From contig MNCI01020474.1 in NCBI GenBank assembly GCA_015680685.1, positions 14,617-62,148 on the forward strand: DNA of 47,532 nucleotides, written 5' to 3'. Source of the stretch: Gnetum montanum (Eukaryota; Streptophyta; Gnetopsida; Gnetales; Gnetaceae). Positions 40,616 through 47,532 of this stretch are shown in pieces. The notes beneath the pieces were generated by a model. The model had not been told where the DNA came from, did no database searches, and saw only the letters and a list, made by a program, of their open reading frames with translations. The first letter of the stretch is position 1. Each line of letters opens with the position of its first letter. The position numbers and the translations under genes are program-made.

Positions 40616-42860
40616 ATATCTTCTTTTTCTCATAGGCAAGGCAATTCTAAGTCAACAGTACCACAAAAATGCAGAGTGGTGTACACTCATCCTAATGAGT
40701 TTGTACCCAATTTCACTTAAGTCCTTCATCAAGATGAAAAAATGCAGTGGCAAGACATGGAGGGGAATGTTGTATTGCCATCTCATTGATCTATTTCCAA
40801 GATGCTACTCCAAACTCTTACAAGGTTGGACATCAAGAAGCTTCATGGAGAGTATGTTGTGGAAGATCATGACTTTCAAGACTACGGTCCCACTAAGACA
40901 CTATAAATGAGATCGGCAACAATAAAAGTGTCGCAAAGCCATGAAGGGGAAATGATTAACTAATTCCTTATTCTTTCTAAATCAAAAGGATGATGAGGAG
41001 CCTCTTTCTGAGGGTTCTCAATATATAGACTCTCCACCTCTTGACTCTAGTGAAGGGGAGCCAAATCCAAATCCTAAATCAACAATCAACAATCCAAGTT
41101 CTAGTAATAGTAAGCCCCATGGTTAAGGGAGTCAAAGTGGGAACCTAGAAAAGCACAATGATGATAACTCTAAGGATCGTGGCCATGATAGACAAAGAGG
41201 TAGTGGTAAACACCACGATGATGGTAGTCCTCTTCCCTCTTCATCCTCTTCATCTAGATTAGCTTTCTCCTTCGAATTTGAAAAGAACCATAAGCAGTAG
41301 GATAACAATGATAATCTCAAAGGTTGCCATGAATGAAGCGATGACATAGGACATCATAGGCATCATCAAGATCATGACGATGAACCTCTAGTGACTACTT
41401 AGAATATTCTCAATGTCATAGACTATTAGAATTTCTACAAGGCATGTGAAAGATAGTCAAATCAAGTGGCTAGATATGAACAATATCCCCAAATTTGAGG
41501 TGGGATATAACTTAGATCATCAAACACATCTACAAGCCTTTCATAATGCTTGTGCCTTACAAAATATTGAAAATTATTAGCAAAAGCTCAAGTTATTCCT
41601 AAAGCTGGTACTAGTCTATGAAACCAAAGTTAATCAGTCAATGGAGTACAATGCTAGAACTATTAAATGACAAGTATTAGACCTACTCCAAAGTGTTAAA
41701 CCTACAAAAGCAAATCCAAGGATGAAATTAGGGAACACATGAACCCTTAGATGTTTCCATGGATAGATATTATTCATTATTACATTGATGCCCTAGCCAT
41801 GGTTACTCTTAGAGGAAAAAACCTTGCCACATCATAGATGGGCTTCAATTAGAAACATGAAGGATTTTTGGGGTCTATGCCCAAGAAAGACTATTGGAAT
41901 TAAGAGTCCATCATATGCAAATGTTGATTGAGTAGGTAGCAAAATAAGAAAGAGAGTTGAGAAAAAGCAAAAGTGTAGAGAATATAATAGGTATCCTTCC
42001 ATCAGAAAGAAGGAGGTCCACTTTTATGACAATGAGGAGGAATCACCTCTTAATGTGGTCATGCAACAAAAGACCTTGCCAATTGAAAAATATATGTTTG
42101 AAATTTTAGCCAAGGTAGATAAAATGTGGGATTCATTGGATGAAAAATCTCAAGCTACTCTAAAAATCATAAAAGAATCACAAGAGCAAAGTAGTGATCA
42201 TGATCACAAGAGTCAAAAAGAAGTTGAACATGCCTACCAAAGGGGCAAGGGAAAAGCTACAATAGTAGAATAAGTTGTGGAGACTAAATCAAATGATGAT
42301 AGTGGGTGTGGCATCTACCACTATGAACACCCTAATGGATGTTGCCTTATTTTGTCACACATTTAGGAATCTAGGGTGTATGCTCTAAATCCATGACTAT
42401 CAAAAAGACAAACACCCAAAATATTTTCTTATTCTTAAGTCAATCTCAAGAAGTTTTACCAACGACAACCTTATTATCCAAGTGGAACTTCACCATAACC
42501 ATATGAGTAGCATCGACAATCGTAGCAACCACATTCATGAGGGATGCCACTACCATAGCAATAGTATCCTTACAAGTAGCTAGATTCATATGGGTACTAT
42601 GTTTAACAACCCTTGACTCCACATGACTCTTCCAGTCATGTTTCTCCTTTCTAGCATCACTACCACCCTCCTAAATATAACTAAACTCATTCTCCAACTC
42701 CTAGGGGGATCCCATATTCCATCCATACCCTCCACACATGCCTACACCTATTCCTCCATCCTCAACATAAGTACAACTTGCTCCATCCATGTAGGGTGAG
42801 CTTCCAGCTTAGCTGCAATAACGTAATACTAGAAGGACCATTAATCTACAACCAATTAAT
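40616..42860 (+). pseudogene. gag: Gag of element F
   Basis: The frame begins at 40616 with ATA where D has ATG, so the start codon is lost. The N block VVYTHPNEFVPNF and MEGNVVLPSH is at 40678-40780. A Ser/His/Asp-rich segment follows at 41050-41390 (SSSSSS, HHRHHQDHDDEP). The capsid part is at 41480-41900 (THLQAFHNACALQNIE). The zinc knuckle near 42306-42345 reads C-G-I-Y-x3-H-x4-C, so the second Cys is Tyr. The tail to 42860 is Pro/Tyr/Gln-rich. Many stops. Confidence 0.8.
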
Positions 42861-43059
42861 CAACTGAATGGTTTAGAACCTACATTTCACAAATGACCAT
42901 TCTTTTGATCCAATAGCCCTCCTAAGCCCTCACAAATTCATGTGGTTGGTCACCTTGCTACTTCCCCATCCTTTGCAAATCATTGAATTGAGAGCCCTTT
43001 AAAGCAAATTCCTTCTAAGATCTACACTGTTATGTTAACTCATGTCGTATTTGACTAGA

Positions 43060-43990
43060 TTTGAGCTGGCAATCTTCCTACGAAATTAGCCAATCCTAGA
43101 AGCCCCCTCATGTATTTGCAAATTGCTGGCAATGAACCATGAAAAGCTCTTCTAGATTTAGGGTTTGGTGTAATTTGATTTCCCATGAGATGTATACTAC
43201 TTGGAACCTATTGCCTCTCAAGAAGAGAAATATCATATTAGAATTAGTAGACTAGTCCATCACTATTCCATTGAGACTAGTAAAAGATATTGTGACCACT
43301 GTCTATGGGTGGTCTTATCTTGCTAATTTCCTAGTGATTAAAGTTGAGAACTGCAAGGGAGATTTTCCAATCATTATGGGAAGGGAATGGCTAAGTATTT
43401 TTGATGCAAAAACAGGCATCATAGATCTTTCCTTAGAAATTTCCAAGGAAAATGCATTCGGAAAGATAGAGAAGAAATGAGTTCCATGTATCGCATACAG
43501 TGATACAAGGTGAAACTCTAGTCCATGAAAAGAGCATCCATTTCTGCATGTAGGCAATGTGCAAATGAATTAGATATTCAAAAGTGCCTATACATAGTAG
43601 CCACAAAATAAGAGGGCACCAAGTGATTGATTACTAATTCTGAGAGTAACATAATTTGCATGGAACTGACTAAGAGTCTCACATGTGCCTATGTCGTAGA
43701 CATGGATAAACTAGAGCAAGTTCATCACCAACTATTTCACGAATAAAATGATGATACTTATTGGGAAGAGTTAGAAATTCTTAAAAATTTTAAACAAGAA
43801 TCCCTAGAGTTAAAAAATTTTGCTACCAACCTAGAATCTGCATTTCTAAAAAATGAAAATTTGATTATAATCAATGCTAAACTTGCTCCTAAACAAAAAG
43901 AGAAACTTTTAAAAGTAGTTACCAAATGTCCAATGGCCTTTTCTTGGTCATATCCTAAACTCACTGGGATTGATCCATGAATATGCCAAC
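43060..43990 (+). pseudogene. Protease and linker of element F
   Basis: The active-site block is KALLDLGFGV with Asp kept. The open frame 43271-43480 holds DIVTTVYGWSY, FLVIKVENCKGDFPIIMGREWL and DLSLEISKEN. The linker keeps ACRQCANELDIQKC-like Cys residues (43535-43590) as in B, then ICMELTKSL and WEELEILKNFKQE, which B also shares up to its deletion. Confidence 0.82.
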
Positions 43991-45260
43991 ACCATATCTA
44001 TATTGATTTAGCCATGAAGCCAAGGAAGTAGCCACAATGTTAGTTGAATCCCAAATTAAAGTAAATCATCAAGGAGGAGCTAGAAAAGCTCTTCAAGGCA
44101 AGGTTCAGGGGATTAGCCCACTTGTGATTGTGACAAAGAAAGATGGGAAGTGATAGGTTTGTATTGATTTCAGGTTGTTGAACATGGCAACATTCAAAGA
44201 TCACTTTTTGTTGCCATTTTTTGATCAATTGTTGGACACCATTTTCGGACATTGCTATTATAGCTTTCTGGATGGTTATAGTGGCTATAACAAAATTCAA
44301 ATTACACTAGAGGATTAAGCCAAAACTACATTCATGAGTCCTTGGGGAACTTTTGCATATCTGAAGATGCCTTTTGGTCTATGTAATGCTCTTGCCACAT
44401 TCCAACACTTGGTCTTGAGCAATTGGTAGTGGGGTGGAAGTCTTCATAGATGACTTTTCCACTTATGGCACTACATCTGAGCAAGCATTGGACCTTCTTG
44501 AACAAGTATTAAAAAGATGTGTGGAGACAAACCTACAACTCAAATGGCAAAAGAGCCATCTAATGGTCCAAGAGAACATATTCTTGGGGCACAAAATCTC
44601 ACAAGAAGGGATCAAGGTAGATCCTGAAAAGATAAGAGTTATTCAAAGAACAACCCATCAACCAAAAATAGTTAAAGATATCTGGTCATTCCTTGGGCAC
44701 ACTGGTTACTGCTAGTGATTCATAGATAATTTCTCTATGGTATCAAAATCATTGGTCAAGCTAACAAAGAAAGATGCTCCATTTTTTTGGACAAAAGAAT
44801 GTGAAAATGCAGTCCAACAACTAAAGGAGAGACTTGTAGAAACTCCAATTCTATGGGCACTAGACTGTTTCAAATCATTTTATATTATGATGGATGCATA
44901 AAATTATGCCTTGGGAGTTGTGCTGATACAATTGGATGATTAGAAACATCCATATTACATCCACTATGCAAGCCAAAAAATTATGGGAGCATAGCTGAAT
45001 TACATCACAATGGAGAAAGAACTAATGGTAGTGGTGTATGCTTTGGAAAAGTTTAGGCACTATGTGCTTAGGTACATTTCTTCTTGATGAATAAGCCAAT
45101 GGTAAGCCCCTATGTCATATGGTGGCTAGTGATCTTGCAAGAATTCATTCTTATGAATGTAGATCAAAAGAAGACTAAGAATGTGGTCGTCGACCATCTC
45201 TCTTAGTTAAGATGGAATAACAAAGAGGAGAGAACACTCTTTGATTAATTTCCTAATGAA
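43991..45260 (+). pseudogene. Reverse transcriptase and RNase H of element F
   Basis: RT: FLDGYSGYNKIQ (44265), FAYLKMPFGLCNA (44355-44390), then the longest open piece 44434-44715 with catalytic VFIDDFSTYG, RCVETNLQLKWQKSH, FLGHKISQEGIKVD. RNase H from about 44880: MDA-x-NYALGVVL, MEKELMVVVYALEKF; the DH block near 45080 is deleted and the last site reads VVVDHLS near 45190. Stops and two frame changes. Confidence 0.82.
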
Positions 45261-46630
45261 CTTCTCTCTGCTAGAGAAATTAATGGCCAAGTACCCAAAA
45301 AACCAAAATGATATGATGACATCCTCACTTATTTTTTCACTCAAGAGATGCCACAAGATCTAGACCATAGGAAGAAACAACAATTTTTTCATCAGCCCAA
45401 GTGCTTCATGGAAATCAATGGATATCTTTACAGGGTGTGTGTCAATGCCTTGGTGCATTGGTGTGTCCTTAATACTAATCAACTATGTGTTCTCTAAGAT
45501 GCTCACAAGGGCCCTTGTGAATGCCACTATGTAGGGACACACGATCATTAAAATCCTGATGATAGAATACCATTGGCCAACTATCTTCAAAGATAACAAC
45601 CAATTTTTCCAATCTTGTAAAAACTGTCAACAAGATGGTGGGATGAATGTGTGAATAGAGAAACCTCAATAGTGGATCTAATCACTAGAACCCTTCAACA
45701 TATGGGGCATAGACTTTATGGGTCAAATCACACTCATCTCCAATAGAAAGGCATACATTATCATCATCGTTAACTACTATACTAAATCGGTAGAAGCAGT
45801 AGCCATCATCAACTATACATCATCCACTATTGCTTGATTCTTTTAACAACACATTATAAATAGGTTTGGGGTGCCACATGCATTGATTTTTGACAATGAA
45901 ACCCATTTCACAAGCATCACTTTTCATAAGCTCATGCAATGCTTGGGGCTTGAACATGAATTAACTACATCCTATCACCCCCAAGCCAATCATCAAGTAG
46001 AGGTTACTAATAGGGAAATTACAAAGATCTTAATGAGAACTATTATCAAATATATGAGAGATAGAAGCACAAAAATCAATGATGCCCTTTGGGCCTACCA
46101 CTCAACATGGAAACTCCCTATAAGCTACTCTCCCTATGAGCTGGTGTACAAGAAACTACCAATACTTCCTATTCAATCTGAGCTTTGTATAGTTTCAACA
46201 ACATGAGACCTCGATCTTGACCTAAGTCTAGCATAAAGAAAATGATTGATCAACCTTAATGCACTAGATGAAAATTGATTAGTGGCCCTATCCTTGAATG
46301 AAGTGCACAAGGTATTTAGTAAACAACACCATGACCTCAGAATAAGGAAAGTGAAATTTCAACCTAGAGATAAGGTTTTCTACTAGAATCCCACACATGT
46401 ACCTCAATGAACTGAGTTCTAGACATTTTGGAAAGGGCCTTACATTATTCATGAAACCTTCCCTTCTAGGGGCATGTTAATCTAAAAACCTAAGAGCCCA
46501 AACAAAATGTAGTTAGTCAACACACAACAAGTCAAACCTTTCCATGAGCCCAAACAAGATAGTGAAAGAAACATCTCAATGGATGGACAACCTTACTCAA
46601 TCTTTTGAATCTCCTTCTTCCAACTTAATC
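45261..46630 (+). pseudogene. Integrase of element F
   Basis: Zinc region at 45420-45640. Core: WGIDFMGQI (first Asp kept, 45700-45725), LIFDNETHF (second Asp) and NHQVEVTN (Glu), with ALWAYHSTWKLPISYSPYELVYKKLP. The open piece 45871-46206 spans the last two catalytic residues. All three catalytic acids survive but stops and a frame change near 45840 inactivate it. The C-terminal end decays by 46540. Confidence 0.85.
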
Positions 46631-46640
46631 ATGGGGGAGA
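46631..46640 (+). promoter_or_regulatory. Post-pol purine tract of element F
   Basis: ATGGGGGAGA directly after the integrase region, the counterpart of 10105-10114. Confidence 0.55.
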
Positions 46641-47532
46641 TGACCGTTCATTCTAACCATTTACATGACTTCTCATTTTTTCTATTTTTTGTTTTACACA
46701 TTTTTATTTTACACTTTGTTTATTTTACACTTTTTTTATTTTACACTATTTTTTTTTATACTTTTTTCCTATTTTACACCATTTTTTGTTTTACACCATC
46801 ATTGGTGCATTTGATTTTTCTTGAATATTTTACACTTTCTTGTATAATTTCCTTTCTTTTAGATGTGATTTTCTAAAATTGCTACTAATAAAATGCTTGG
46901 TGCCAATAGGAGACAATGGTGTTGTAGCTATTGTTAATGGTGGTTTGTACTTATTATTTTTTATTGATAATATCTAGTTTTTATTTTTGAATCTTGGTAC
47001 CAACACCTAAGACATGGATTCTTTTTTTATGAAACAGGCAGTGAGTCCATGACATCCACCCATTCATAAACTCTATGATTTTTCGTATTTTGGAAGTATG
47101 AGGTCCTTCTTCATTAAGTAAAACTTTAATGAACTTGTGACCTTGGTAGTTTTTGGACTTGAAAAGGATTCAAGTGTTTGAATAGGAAGTGACTTCAAGG
47201 GGACTCAATACTCTCTACATCCTTCTACTTACTTGGGTGCATGAGTGTTTTCATTGATTTCTTACCATTCTGTTTCAACCAATAATAAGAATTGAATAAG
47301 ACTTCGCATGGTGTGGTTTCCATAAAGCACGCACACACACACACACATAAAACAACAAGAAAAAAAAAAGAAAAAGAAGAAAATAATATATATATATATA
47401 TATAAATGAAAAATGATGAAAATTCAAAGTGCATCCCTTAGATAGAATAATGAGCTACAAGCACTAGTTATAAGACTAGAAAGACAGGTTACCCATGCTT
47501 GAAGATCCCCTCTAACTAAGGCCTTTCCTCAC
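46641..47532 (+). other. Post-pol spacer of element F
   Basis: A T-rich tract with iterated TTTTACAC units (46690-46800), microsatellites (AC)n at 47330-47347 and (TA)n at 47386-47404, and one copy of the 33-bp motif at 47474-47505. It aligns with B 10115-10850. The open frame 46544-46876 is low-complexity and not a gene. Confidence 0.65.

Larger units (their letters stand above)
39641..47532 (+). mobile_element. Element F: Athila-like LTR retrotransposon, runs off the window
   Basis: LTR, primer site, gag, protease, RT, RNase H, integrase, purine tract and the first 890 bp of the post-pol spacer are present. The post-pol gene and 3' LTR would lie right of the window. Confidence 0.85.

Noticed and set aside
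46544-46876. Phe/Tyr-rich 110-codon frame resembling a membrane protein
   Set aside because: It arises from the T-rich TTTTACAC tract and its first part overlaps the end of integrase in another frame.
1-47532. tRNA, rRNA or other structured RNA genes
   Set aside because: No cloverleaf, rRNA core or similar conserved sequence was noticed; tRNA-Asp similarity is limited to 18-base primer sites.

Overview
The window looks like intergenic DNA from a seed plant with a very large, retrotransposon-filled genome; a gymnosperm is plausible, but that is inference. It is AT-rich and has no intact host gene, tRNA, rRNA or CRISPR array. I can assign almost all of it to six Ty3/gypsy LTR retrotransposons, labelled A to F. 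A is a separate long-LTR family. B to F belong to one Athila-like family: tRNA-Asp-type primer sites, an F-[MI]-D-D reverse transcriptase motif, gag-protease-RT-RNase H-integrase order, and a long extra region between integrase and the 3' LTR.

Layout. 1-469 is unassigned CpG-rich DNA. Element B (plus) supplies gag (470-843 and 8145-9290), protease (9300-9875), a large pol deletion near 10078, a 3' non-pol region and a 742-bp 3' LTR (12042-12783). Element A (minus, 844-8139) sits inside B's gag. Its 5-bp target duplication ACACG is visible on both sides, and removing A restores the gag frame. Element C (minus, 12784-23315) has 5' LTR, primer site, gag, protease, RT, RNase H, integrase and part of a post-pol gene. 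It is cut on the left by B and is itself inserted in D's 5' LTR. Element D (plus, 23316-34755) is nearly full length. Element E (plus, 34115-40455) is internally deleted. Element F (plus, 39641 to the window end) is again nearly full length. D, E and F share LTRs head to tail. The inferred nesting is A in B, B in C, C in D; the missing left parts of B, C and D should lie left of the window.

How the parts work together. In B-F the LTR carries a TATA box and poly(A) signal, the primer site starts minus-strand DNA synthesis, gag (with a CX2CX3HX4C knuckle) packages RNA, and protease/RT/RNase H/integrase copy and insert the element. All are decayed by stops, frameshifts and changed catalytic residues, mostly of the C-to-T/G-to-A type. 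A is younger: its pol is open for 769 codons and its comparable LTR stretches differ by about 16 substitutions and one indel in 578 bp.

The most interesting signals are: (1) a roughly 950-residue coiled-coil protein encoded after pol, in the env position, recognisable in both C and D; (2) element A's 3.24-kb LTR carrying a sense-oriented Rab-GTPase-like fragment; (3) A's extra post-pol ORF with its own TATA box; (4) loss of three of the four RNase H catalytic acids in A's otherwise open pol; (5) the D-LTR-E-LTR-F chain of shared LTRs.
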